From: an uncultured Gemmatimonadales bacterium | GTDB taxonomy: Bacteria > Gemmatimonadota > Gemmatimonadetes > Longimicrobiales > Gaopeijiaceae | Direction: 5' to 3' | Length of the DNA: 12,187 nt | Assembly: GCA_937983085.1 (NCBI GenBank) | Contig: CALJKZ010000157.1 | Coordinates: forward strand, 1 to 12,187 | Shown here: positions 6,581 through 12,187 of the stretch, in pieces | Numbering within the stretch: position 1 is the stretch's first letter | How the letters are laid out: every line of letters starts with the position of its first letter | Notes under the pieces: model-generated | The model's input: only the letters and a program-made list of their open reading frames with translations | Database searches by the model: none | What the model was told of the DNA's origin: nothing | Translations under genes and position numbers: made by a program

Positions 6581-7431
6581 TCCAGGCCGAGCCGCGCCAA
6601 ACCCCCCGCTGCCTTCCAGGCGGCGTACCGCATGCTCAGCGTCGCCACGGGGCTGGGATCCTCGTGGGCCTCGGTGGTTTCGTTCTCGACATCGATGAAG
6701 AGGGAGTACTCCCCGTCGCTGTGGCCCTCACCCACCGGATCTTCGGGAAGGGCCGCGGCGATGTAGGCGACGTGCGCAGTCCTTTGCGTGCAACGCGCCT
6801 CGGTTTCGGGCACGGCGTCGCCGCGGCAGTTGCAGCGCGCGTCGCCGCCGGCGCGGCGGGCAGCCTCCATCCCGGCCATGACCCGATCGGTGAGGGCCCC
6901 CTCGGTCTCCATGATGGCCGTCACGGCGTCGAGGACCACGTCGTTGTTCTCGAGGATGTTGCCCTGGACGGCGAAGTAGATCCCCTCACCTCGGATCTCG
7001 CTCTGGACGGCGAGGGACGCGTGTCCGTTCCCGCTGCCCGAGAAGCCGGCCATGCGTCCCTGGAGGTCGACGATCCCGAACTGGCGGCGCTGGAACGCCG
7101 GGTCCTCCGAGAGCATGTCGAGGATGACGTCCGGATCCGTTCCGGCGCGCATCTGCTCATAGATGAGCGTCTGATTCGCGCGTGTCCCGTCGACACCCGC
7201 CTGGGCCGCCGCCACCCCGACGCCCGGAACGATGACCGCCTGGATGCTCATGAGCCCGCCGCGGGAGCGTAGTCCTTCACCGGTGACGCAGGTCGCCGAC
7301 GCGATGACCACCAGTCCCGTGTTGGTGTCCACCGCGATGATGGACCACGTCGCCGATGCGGGAAGGGGCGTCACGCCGAGAAGCAGGACGGCGACGGCGG
7401 TGGCGAAGAGGCGGGCTGCGAAGCGGTGCAT
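6568..7431 (-). CDS. Exported DUF1028 protein (Ntn-hydrolase-like fold)
   Basis: The 287-residue protein has a clear signal peptide (hydrophobic core about residues 8-20, ASA before position 28) followed by TWSIIAVDTNTGLVVIASAT, the characteristic start of DUF1028 proteins. Further family motifs are GVGVAAAQAGVDG, a GTDPDVILDMLSEDPAF helix, RQFGIVDLQGRMAGFSGSG, YFAVQGNIL, and RRAGGDARCNC with a short Cys-rich loop. DUF1028 belongs to the Ntn-hydrolase clan; its substrate is not established. Cleavage after Ala27 would leave Thr28 as the first residue, in the place where Ntn hydrolases carry the nucleophile. The protein is therefore probably active outside the cytoplasm. A GGAG motif sits 7 nt before the ATG on the minus strand. 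The gene follows the ketoacyl synthase gene at 138 nt in the same direction, too far to be sure of one operon. Confidence 0.9.
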   Translation of the reverse strand: MHRFAARLFATAVAVLLLGVTPLPASATWSIIAVDTNTGLVVIASATCVTGEGLRSRGGLMSIQAVIVPGVGVAAAQAGVDGTRANQTLIYEQMRAGTDPDVILDMLSEDPAFQRRQFGIVDLQGRMAGFSGSGNGHASLAVQSEIRGEGIYFAVQGNILENNDVVLDAVTAIMETEGALTDRVMAGMEAARRAGGDARCNCRGDAVPETEARCTQRTAHVAYIAAALPEDPVGEGHSDGEYSLFIDVENETTEAHEDPSPVATLSMRYAAWKAAGGLARLGLERAP

Positions 7432-7481
7432 CGGGTGGCTCCGGTGAAGGGTCCTGAGGCGGCAGGGCCGAACGGGCGGTC

Positions 7482-7543
7482 AATATGGGCGGCGTCGCGT
7501 GTGGCGGCCACAACCTCGGAGACGGGTCGGCATCCTCGGATGC
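7482..7543 (-). promoter_or_regulatory. Inverted repeats and weak promoter-like patch upstream of the DUF1028 gene
   Basis: In the 138-nt gap between the ketoacyl synthase and DUF1028 genes are two inverted repeats: GCATCC-TC-GGATGC (7530-7543) and TGTGG-CGG-CCACA (7500-7512). Downstream on the minus strand is CATATT (complement of 7482-7487), the only AT-rich hexamer of the gap and a possible -10. TTGTGG is a poor -35 and the spacing of 20 nt is long. The 7530-7543 repeat could instead be the terminator stem of the upstream gene, but there is no T tract. Confidence 0.22.
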
Positions 7544-7569
7544 GCGGCCAGCGAGGAGCCCGCCGTCGG

Positions 7570-8718
7570 CTAACGCTCCTCGCCCACCCGGGTGGCCTCG
7601 GGAAAGACCGGGGCCATGAGCCCGTCCTTCGAGCGTCCATAAGGGTCCTGACGCTCCCGGACCCGATTGACCATGTCCAGGGCGGTCTCGCCCGGGGGTG
7701 GTAGCTCCGCATCCGAGACGCCGAGGGGTGTCACCCGCTCACCCCACTTCACCAGGATAGAGCAGTACGTGAGGCCACCCCCGAACGCGGGCATGAGGAG
7801 GTAGCTGTGCGGCTGTACGTGGCCCTCCTCCAGGGCCTCCACGAGGGCCACCGGTACCGTCGCTGCGCTCATGTTCCCGTACTTCTCCACGGTGAGCATG
7901 ACGCGCTCCATGGGAATCCCGGCGTACTTCGCCACGGACTCGATGATGCGGAGGTTGGCCTGGTGGGGCACCACGAGGGCGATGTCGTCGGGCTCCAGGC
8001 CGGAGCGGGCCATTACCTCGGCGGATGCGGCGGCCATCGCCTTCACCGCTCGCTTGAAGATCTGCTGGCCGTCGAAGTCCCAGAAGGTGTCGCCCAGCGT
8101 GATGCCGAGGCCGGCATAGCCGCATCCGAAGCCGCGAACGCGCAGGGTGCCGCGAGCCTCGGCGTCACAGCCCAGGACGCTGTCGAGGACGCCCTCTGCC
8201 TCGTCGGTGGCCTGGAGCACCACCGCCGCTGCGCCATCCCCGAACAGGACAGCGACGCTTCGGTTGTTCCAGTCCATGTAGCGACTGATGAGCTCGACGC
8301 CGATGACCACGGCGTTGCGCACGGCGCCGGTCCGGATCATCCCGCCGCCGGCGACCAGCCCGTAGCAGAAGCTGGTGCACGCGGTGTTCAGGTCCATGGA
8401 CGCCGCGTTGGTCGCCCCGAGGGAGACCTGGACACCCGACGCGCTGTTCGGGCACAGCTCGTCGTTGCTCACGCCTCCGTAGATGATGAGGTCGACGTCG
8501 GCCGGGTCCAGGCCCGCGCAGGCGAGGGCACGGCGCGCGGCCAGGGTCGCCATCTCCGTGGCCGACACGTGGGAGATGCGGCGTTCCTTCATCCCGGTCC
8601 GCGTCGTGATCCACTCGTCCGACGTGTCGAGGAACGTCGACAGGTCGTCGTTGGTCAGCGTGGCCGGCGGCATGCACTTGCCCCAACCCGTGATGGTGGC
8701 GTAGGTCGAAGTCGTCAT
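7570..8718 (-). CDS. 3-oxoacyl-ACP synthase III-like protein (thiolase fold)
   Basis: The 382-residue protein is a FabH-type ketosynthase. The catalytic triad is complete: Cys114 in DLNTACTSFCYG, His252 in VVPHQANLRII, and Asn282 in KYGNMSAATVPVAL. Other family marks are DTSDEWITTRTGMKERRI (31-48), GDGAAAVVLQ (160-169), and AFGGGLTY near residue 311. FabH condenses acetyl-CoA or another acyl-CoA with malonyl-ACP to start fatty-acid chains; relatives make other beta-keto products. It is about 50 residues longer than usual because of a C-terminal tail (from about residue 330, VTPLGVSDAELPPPGETALD) of unknown role. No fabD, fabG, acpP or plsX is nearby, so it may be a second, specialised copy rather than the housekeeping enzyme. 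It is divergent from the VOC lipoprotein gene with a gap of only 28 nt. The symbol fabH is withheld because of this context. Confidence 0.92.
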   Translation of the reverse strand: MTTSTYATITGWGKCMPPATLTNDDLSTFLDTSDEWITTRTGMKERRISHVSATEMATLAARRALACAGLDPADVDLIIYGGVSNDELCPNSASGVQVSLGATNAASMDLNTACTSFCYGLVAGGGMIRTGAVRNAVVIGVELISRYMDWNNRSVAVLFGDGAAAVVLQATDEAEGVLDSVLGCDAEARGTLRVRGFGCGYAGLGITLGDTFWDFDGQQIFKRAVKAMAAASAEVMARSGLEPDDIALVVPHQANLRIIESVAKYAGIPMERVMLTVEKYGNMSAATVPVALVEALEEGHVQPHSYLLMPAFGGGLTYCSILVKWGERVTPLGVSDAELPPPGETALDMVNRVRERQDPYGRSKDGLMAPVFPEATRVGEER

Positions 8719-8746
8719 CGGTGGGATCGGATAGGGGGATCGAAGG

Positions 8747-9847
8747 ATGGAAGAATATCGACACGGGGGGCGCGATGCCCGTCGCCTCGACGCACCGCGC
8801 GGCGCGGCTTGCGCCGCGCTCCTGTCGATGATTGTCGCGGCGTGTGCTTCGGACGGATCCGATTCGCCGTCCCACCCGACGATGCCTGAGGAGACTCCGG
8901 CGCTTCATCACACGGGGTTGAACTCGGTGGACGCTGGAGCGGCCGTGGAATGGTACCTGCGTCTCTGGCCTGCCGCCTCGCGAGGCACGTTCGCAGGGAT
9001 GCCCGCGGTGGATGCGGAGATGGATCTTGTGATCGAGGAGGTGGACGAGGCCCCGGCCGGGGGCTGGGACCACCAGCTTCGCCGTCCGGCCGAGCAGAGC
9101 CCGTTCTGGCATATCGGCGCGTTCACCAATACGACGGATTGGGACAGCCAGCTCGCGGCCATCGGCATGACCCACCTCCCTCTATTCATCGGCCCTGACG
9201 ATATCAGGGGCGTTTGGCGATCGGGCCTCTCTCCCTATCCCGGCGTAGCGACGGCGGAACAGATCGCTGTCCTGGAATCGGACGGTGAACCTCGTCCGGG
9301 TGGCTTCAGCTATGTGGCCGGACCCGACGGAGCCCTGTTCGAGCTCACGGGCGGTCCGCGAACCACGCCGGCGCTCGCTCATGTGCATTTCTTCCACGAG
9401 CAGCCGATGTGCGCGGCAAACTGGTACGTCGAGTTCCTGGGGATGTCCCTGCCGCCGGTACGTGCAGAGGACGGGACCGAGTCGGTCCGGCCGCCCCACG
9501 AGCCGTGTGAAGCCGAGCCGGGTGTGCCGGGATGGCCCTCGCTGGAGACGATCGGCACCATCCGGCAGCCTCGGGCATCGGTGGTCCATGGCAACGGCTC
9601 GATGTCGTTCTATCCGCGGCAGTGTGTCGGGGAGCGGTGCGGAACGGCTCAGCCACTCGTACCGTCGCGGGGACAGGTCCTGGATCACGTGGGGTTCTCC
9701 GTGGGCGATCTCGACGCATGGGCCGAGTGGCTTCGGTTCCGGAACGTGCCGTTCCTCGAGGAGCCCCACGACATCCCCGAAGGCCGGGCGATGATGATCG
9801 AAGGGCCCGACGGGCTCAGCATCGAGCTGGTCGAGGTGTCTGGGTAG
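8747..9847 (+). CDS. Lipoprotein with VOC/glyoxalase-like modules
   Basis: The 366-residue protein has an N-terminal lipoprotein signal: basic RDARRLDAPR, a hydrophobic stretch, and lipobox VAAC with Cys33. The mature part has VOC (vicinal oxygen chelate) modules. The first starts LHHTGLNSVDAGAAVEWY (53-70) and ends with DGALFELTGG (194-203). The second starts LAHVHFFHEQPMCAANWYVE (210-229). A final piece, LDHVGFSVGDLDAWAEWL (312-329) through GPDGLSIELVEV (353-364), closes it. VOC metal sites use His and Glu from such strands; candidates here are His55, Glu199, His212 or His214, His314 and Glu360. Members include glyoxalases, dioxygenases and resistance proteins, so the reaction cannot be named. 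Lipoprotein export of a VOC protein is uncommon. Extra cysteines (222, 254, 293, 298) could form disulfides. The ATG at 8747 is preceded by a G-rich stretch ending GAAGG. The gene is divergent from the ketosynthase gene. Confidence 0.82.
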   Translation: MEEYRHGGRDARRLDAPRGAACAALLSMIVAACASDGSDSPSHPTMPEETPALHHTGLNSVDAGAAVEWYLRLWPAASRGTFAGMPAVDAEMDLVIEEVDEAPAGGWDHQLRRPAEQSPFWHIGAFTNTTDWDSQLAAIGMTHLPLFIGPDDIRGVWRSGLSPYPGVATAEQIAVLESDGEPRPGGFSYVAGPDGALFELTGGPRTTPALAHVHFFHEQPMCAANWYVEFLGMSLPPVRAEDGTESVRPPHEPCEAEPGVPGWPSLETIGTIRQPRASVVHGNGSMSFYPRQCVGERCGTAQPLVPSRGQVLDHVGFSVGDLDAWAEWLRFRNVPFLEEPHDIPEGRAMMIEGPDGLSIELVEVSG

Positions 9848-9895
9848 CGGACCTTCGTCCACGGGGTGGCCGGTCTGCACGATGGCCCCTACTCT

Positions 9896-9911
9896 CTGAG
9901 GCGAGCCTCGG
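9896..9911 (+). terminator. Hairpin between the VOC and M14 genes
   Basis: CTGAGG-CGAG-CCTCGG forms a 6-bp stem (one G-T pair) with a 4-nt loop in the 117-nt gap, 48 nt after the VOC gene's stop. There is no T tract, so it may be a weak terminator or a leader structure of the M14 gene 53 nt downstream. Confidence 0.25.
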
Positions 9912-9964
9912 GGAGGATCTGATTCCCGAGCGTGCCTTCGACCCGACGACGAGGACGAGAGGGG

Positions 9965-10654
9965 ATGCAAGAGAAGCGAACGATGCGCGTCAGGCGTTCT
10001 GCGTGTCCGCTGGTGATGGTGACCGCGCTGACGGCCATGGGCCAAAGCGTGGCCGCTCAGACCCAGGGCTACCGTGATTTCGACGCCTTCCAGGGTGAAC
10101 TCCGGTCCGTCGTGAACGGCTCGGACGCCGCTACGATGCGCGCCATCGGTACGTCCGCCCAGGGCCGGGACATCTGGATGGTCCAGATCGCCGGGGGTGA
10201 CGGGCCGCCGGTGGATGAGCGCCCGGGTGTTCTGGTGGTGGGCACCCTTTCAGGCGACCACCTCCTCGGGAGCTATCTGGCGGTGGAGACCGTTCGTCAC
10301 CTCGTCTCCGGCGCTTCGGAGGCCGACCTGACGAGGCACGTCTTCTACGTCGTCCCTCGTCTGAACCCTGATGGCGCAGAGGCCGCTTTCGGCTCCGTGA
10401 AAGGCGGGCGCCGGGGCAACGGTACTCCGTATGACGACGACAACGACGGTCGCGCGGACGAGGACGGCAGCGACGACCTGAACGGTGACGGAGCGCTCAC
10501 CCTCCTCCGCGTCACCGACGTTCGTGGTGACTTCATGGTGGACCCCGACGAGCCGCGTCTCATGAAGCGGGCCGACCGCGCAGCCGGGGAGCGGGGGACG
10601 CATACGCTCTACCTGGAAGGCCGCGACGACGCCGGGGACGGGTACCTCAATTAG
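9965..10654 (+). CDS. N-terminal half of the M14 homologue, ending at the amber codon
   Basis: As written this yields a 229-residue exported protein: the signal peptide, the first half of the M14 core with the SGDH motif in place of HxxE, and NPDG. It then has a segment with DDDNDGRADEDG and DLNGDG, which look like Asp-rich calcium-binding loops, and it stops after GDGYLN. It lacks the third zinc ligand and the second half of the barrel, so it would be unlikely to fold as a peptidase alone. Confidence 0.6.
   Translation: MQEKRTMRVRRSACPLVMVTALTAMGQSVAAQTQGYRDFDAFQGELRSVVNGSDAATMRAIGTSAQGRDIWMVQIAGGDGPPVDERPGVLVVGTLSGDHLLGSYLAVETVRHLVSGASEADLTRHVFYVVPRLNPDGAEAAFGSVKGGRRGNGTPYDDDNDGRADEDGSDDLNGDGALTLLRVTDVRGDFMVDPDEPRLMKRADRAAGERGTHTLYLEGRDDAGDGYLN
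10652..10654 (+). other. In-frame TAG where the family normally has Glu
   Basis: The context is GGG TAC CTC AAT TAG GAT CCG GAC. In related M14 proteins this place reads as NEDP, so a single G-to-T change (GAG to TAG) explains the stop. Reading frame 2 stays open on both sides, with no shift. Confidence 0.85.
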
Positions 10655-11767
10655 GATCCGGACCAGGGCGGCGACCTGGACCGCAACTTCCAACACGCCT
10701 ACCCGTACTGGGAGGCCGACGCCGGCGTGAACATGGTGAGCGAGCCCGAATCCCGGGCGCTCATGGACTTCGTCATCGGCCAACGCAACATCGCGGCCAT
10801 CGTGACCTTCGGGCACTCCGACAACCTCGTGACGCCTCCGAACGGCCGCGGAGCTCTGGCCGACGAGGTGATGCCCGAGCTCGACGCCTTCGCCTACGAG
10901 TCCTTCGGCGGGATGTTCGACGAGGGCGTGTATCCCGTACCGTTCACCCCGGGCCTCAACCTCCGTGGCGCTCAGCCCGGGCAGGACAACGATCCGAACC
11001 AGGGCCGCCGTCCTGCCATGACGGTGAACAATGCCGACCGCGAGTACTTCGTCGCCGTCTCAGACGCGTACGAGGAGCTCACCGGGATCGAGGAGGTCGC
11101 CCTCAACCGCGAAGCCGAGGGTGCCTTCTTCCAGTACGGGTACTTCCAGTTCGGTGTGCCTTCCTTCAGCACCCCCGGATGGGGACTCCCGGACGCCGGC
11201 GACGACGCGGACGTACCGTCGTCGGGTGACGGTCGGTTGTTGGCGGCGTACGAGGGCGCGGGGATCGACGTCTTCGCCGACTGGACGACGGTGCAGCACG
11301 AGGACCTGGGAGCGGTGGAAGTCGGCGGGTTCCGACCCTACGCCTTGGTGCTTCCTCCCGCGGCCATGCTCGGCGACCTCGGCGCCTCCAACGCCGCGTT
11401 CGTCGCCCGACTCTCGACGATGCTACCCGATGTCCGCATCTCCGACGCCATGGTGGAGAGCCACGGTGGCGACCTCTATACCGTGACGGTGGATGTCACC
11501 AACGAAGGATACTTCCCGTCGTCCACCCAGCACGGTGTCGTGTCCCGGAGCGTCGATCCGGACACGGTTCAGATCCAGGTCGACCCCGACGCCAGCGTGA
11601 CGGGAGCGGCCAAGACCCACCGCCATCAGCGGCTGGAGCGCGCGGGTACCACCGAGCGCGTTTCGTGGGTGATCCGGGGCCAACCCGGGTCGTCGGTGGA
11701 GATTCGTGTCCGCGCCGAGAAGGGCGGTCGAGACAGTCGCATGGTGCAGTTGGGAGGTGACCGATGA
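10655..11767 (+). CDS. C-terminal half of the M14 homologue after the amber codon
   Basis: This is 370 open codons in the same frame as the upstream half. It begins DPDQGGDLDRNF, contains VTFGHSDNLVTPP with the retained zinc-ligand-type His, and ends in a beta-rich tail (about 420-600 of the joined protein) with VTVDVTNEGYFPSSTQ, a CARDB-like or Ig-like strand pattern. If translated independently, restart codons at GTG 10727 or ATG 10733 are available, but no ribosome binding site stands before them. It would also lack a signal peptide, so independent function is improbable. Confidence 0.55.
   Translation, partial: DPDQGGDLDRNFQHAYPYWEADAGVNMVSEPESRALMDFVIGQRNIAAIVTFGHSDNLVTPPNGRGALADEVMPELDAFAYESFGGMFDEGVYPVPFTPGLNLRGAQPGQDNDPNQGRRPAMTVNNADREYFVAVSDAYEELTGIEEVALNREAEGAFFQYGYFQFGVPSFSTPGWGLPDAGDDADVPSSGDGRLLAAYEGAGIDVFADWTTVQHEDLGAVEVGGFRPYALVLPPAAMLGDLGASNAAFVARLSTMLPDVRISDAMVESHGGDLYTVTVDVTNEGYFPSSTQHGVVSRSVDPDTVQIQVDPDASVTGAAKTHRHQRLERAGTTERVSWVIRGQPGSSVEIRVRAEKGGRDSRMVQLGGDR
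11753..11758 (+). promoter_or_regulatory. Ribosome binding site of the second M14 gene
   Basis: GGAGGT lies 5 nt before ATG 11764, inside the end of the interrupted M14 gene. With the ATGA overlap it implies translational coupling. If ribosomes stop at the upstream amber codon this coupling would be reduced, though the strong site can still recruit ribosomes directly. Confidence 0.65.
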
Positions 11768-12187
11768 AGACGATCGAGCAGGGACTCGTGCAGCTCATCA
11801 CGCTTACCCTGATCGTCGGCGGACTCGGCGTGACCACCCCCCTCGAGGCCCAGCAGCGGGGCTCCGATCCGGAGCACACGCTGCCCCTGACCTGGGACCG
11901 CTGGCTCGATCACGATGAGATCGGCGAGCGCATGCAGATCATGGAGCTGACGTGGCCGGAGTTCCTGTCGCTCCAGTCGCTGGGGGAGAGCTACGGCGGC
12001 CGGGAGATGTGGCTCATGACCATCAACAACCCGGCCACCGGCGACGAACTGGACAAGGCGGGGATGTTCATCGAAGCCAACGTCCACGGCAACGAGATCC
12101 AGGGCGCCGAGGTCGCGCTGTACACTATCTGGTATCTCATGGAGAACTACGTCGAGATCGACGAGGTCACCCGTCTGGTCGATGAGC
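11764..12187 (+). CDS. M14 zinc carboxypeptidase, N-terminal part (runs off the window)
   Basis: The first 141 residues of a second M14-family protein are visible. It starts with a signal peptide (hydrophobic core about residues 9-24, TPLEAQQ at the cleavage region). It continues with YGGREMWLMTINNP (77-90) and the canonical zinc motif in EANVHGNEIQGAEVALYTIW (104-123), where His108 and Glu111 are the first two zinc ligands. M14 enzymes remove C-terminal residues from peptides using zinc; an exported form would act on periplasmic or external peptides. Its ATG lies within the stop of the upstream M14 homologue (ATGA), so the two are one operon. The third ligand and the catalytic Glu are beyond the right edge. 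Confidence 0.93.
   Translation, partial: MKTIEQGLVQLITLTLIVGGLGVTTPLEAQQRGSDPEHTLPLTWDRWLDHDEIGERMQIMELTWPEFLSLQSLGESYGGREMWLMTINNPATGDELDKAGMFIEANVHGNEIQGAEVALYTIWYLMENYVEIDEVTRLVDE

Larger units (their letters stand above)
9965..11767 (+). pseudogene. M14 carboxypeptidase homologue interrupted by an in-frame amber codon
   Basis: Read through one TAG (10652-10654, codon 230), this frame encodes 600 positions of a secreted M14 zinc-carboxypeptidase-like protein. It has a signal peptide (MRVRRSACPLVMV... VAAQ, residues 7-32) and the family marks QGRDIWMVQIAG, VVPRLNPDG (129-137), an Asp-rich insert (157-176), DLDRNF (237-242), GHSDN (283-287) and a C-terminal beta domain. Canonical M14 enzymes bind zinc through HxxE and a later His. 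Here the first motif reads SGDH (96-99), the later His is kept (His284), DLNRNF has become DLDRNF, and the segment that normally carries the catalytic Glu reads PSFSTPGW. The product would thus be catalytically altered or dead even without the stop. Sequence style is the same on both sides of the TAG. The end overlaps the next M14 gene by ATGA. ATG 9965 is used; ATG 9983 is nearly as good. Confidence 0.75.

Noticed and set aside
7807..8889. Plus-strand open frame of 360 codons opposite the ketosynthase
   Set aside because: It is antisense to a gene with a complete Cys-His-Asn triad and is rich in Gly/Arg/His/Asp without motifs.
9182..10045. Minus-strand open frame of 287 codons
   Set aside because: It is antisense to the VOC lipoprotein and the start of the M14 gene, with low-complexity Arg/His/Pro content and no motif.
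1..12187. CRISPR array, tRNA or rRNA genes, transposase, phage or defence system
   Set aside because: I saw no regularly spaced repeats, cloverleaf, rRNA signature, transposase-like protein, nuclease or toxin-antitoxin pair. The solitary ankyrin protein is not enough to call a defence or secretion-effector locus.

Overview
This is a GC-rich, densely coded bacterial window with no RNA genes, no CRISPR array and no insertion sequence. The gene content suggests a free-living, diderm, high-GC bacterium, and Gemmatimonadota or a relative is my best guess. The reasons are paired exported M14 carboxypeptidase-like proteins with Asp-rich inserts, an exported DUF1028 protein, solitary pilin-like and ankyrin proteins, and many signal peptides and lipoprotein signals. 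This placement is inference from gene style; no marker gene is present.

Layout. At 1-1176 (+) the 3' end of an unknown gene ending in a CxxC-containing tail overlaps, by ATGA, an exported beta-rich protein of unknown function. At 1213-2214 (-) lie osmC (thiol peroxidase) and, upstream of it, a membrane-anchored pilin-like protein. At 2400-3584 (+) is a cytoplasmic ankyrin-repeat protein. It ends tail-to-tail, 3 nt apart, with a membrane alpha/beta hydrolase (3588-5327, -). At 5443-6549 (+) is a DUF4015 putative glycoside hydrolase lipoprotein. It converges on an exported DUF1028 protein (6568-7431, -), which lies downstream of a ketoacyl-ACP synthase III-like gene (7570-8718, -). Divergent from that gene by 28 nt is a lipoprotein with VOC/glyoxalase-like modules (8747-9847, +). 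From 9965 to the right edge is a translationally coupled pair of M14 carboxypeptidase-family genes.

The most notable region is this M14 pair. The first member is open for about 600 codons in one frame apart from a single amber codon (10652-10654), at a place where the family normally has Glu. Several catalytic positions of that protein are also changed: the HxxE zinc motif reads SGDH, and the catalytic Glu region lacks Glu. Its downstream partner, which runs off the window, keeps an intact HGNE motif. The first member therefore looks like a non-canonical or inactive carboxypeptidase homologue, and the amber codon is a recent nonsense change, a sequencing error or a recoded codon.

The genes do not form one obvious pathway. 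Most encode exported or envelope proteins (signal peptides, lipoboxes, membrane helices), so the window reads as a set of small envelope and periplasmic functions in short operons of one or two genes. I found no clear evidence for a new multi-gene system. The best leads are the degenerate/intact M14 pair, the hydrolase-plus-eight-helix membrane protein, and the exported DUF1028 protein whose predicted signal cleavage would expose Thr.
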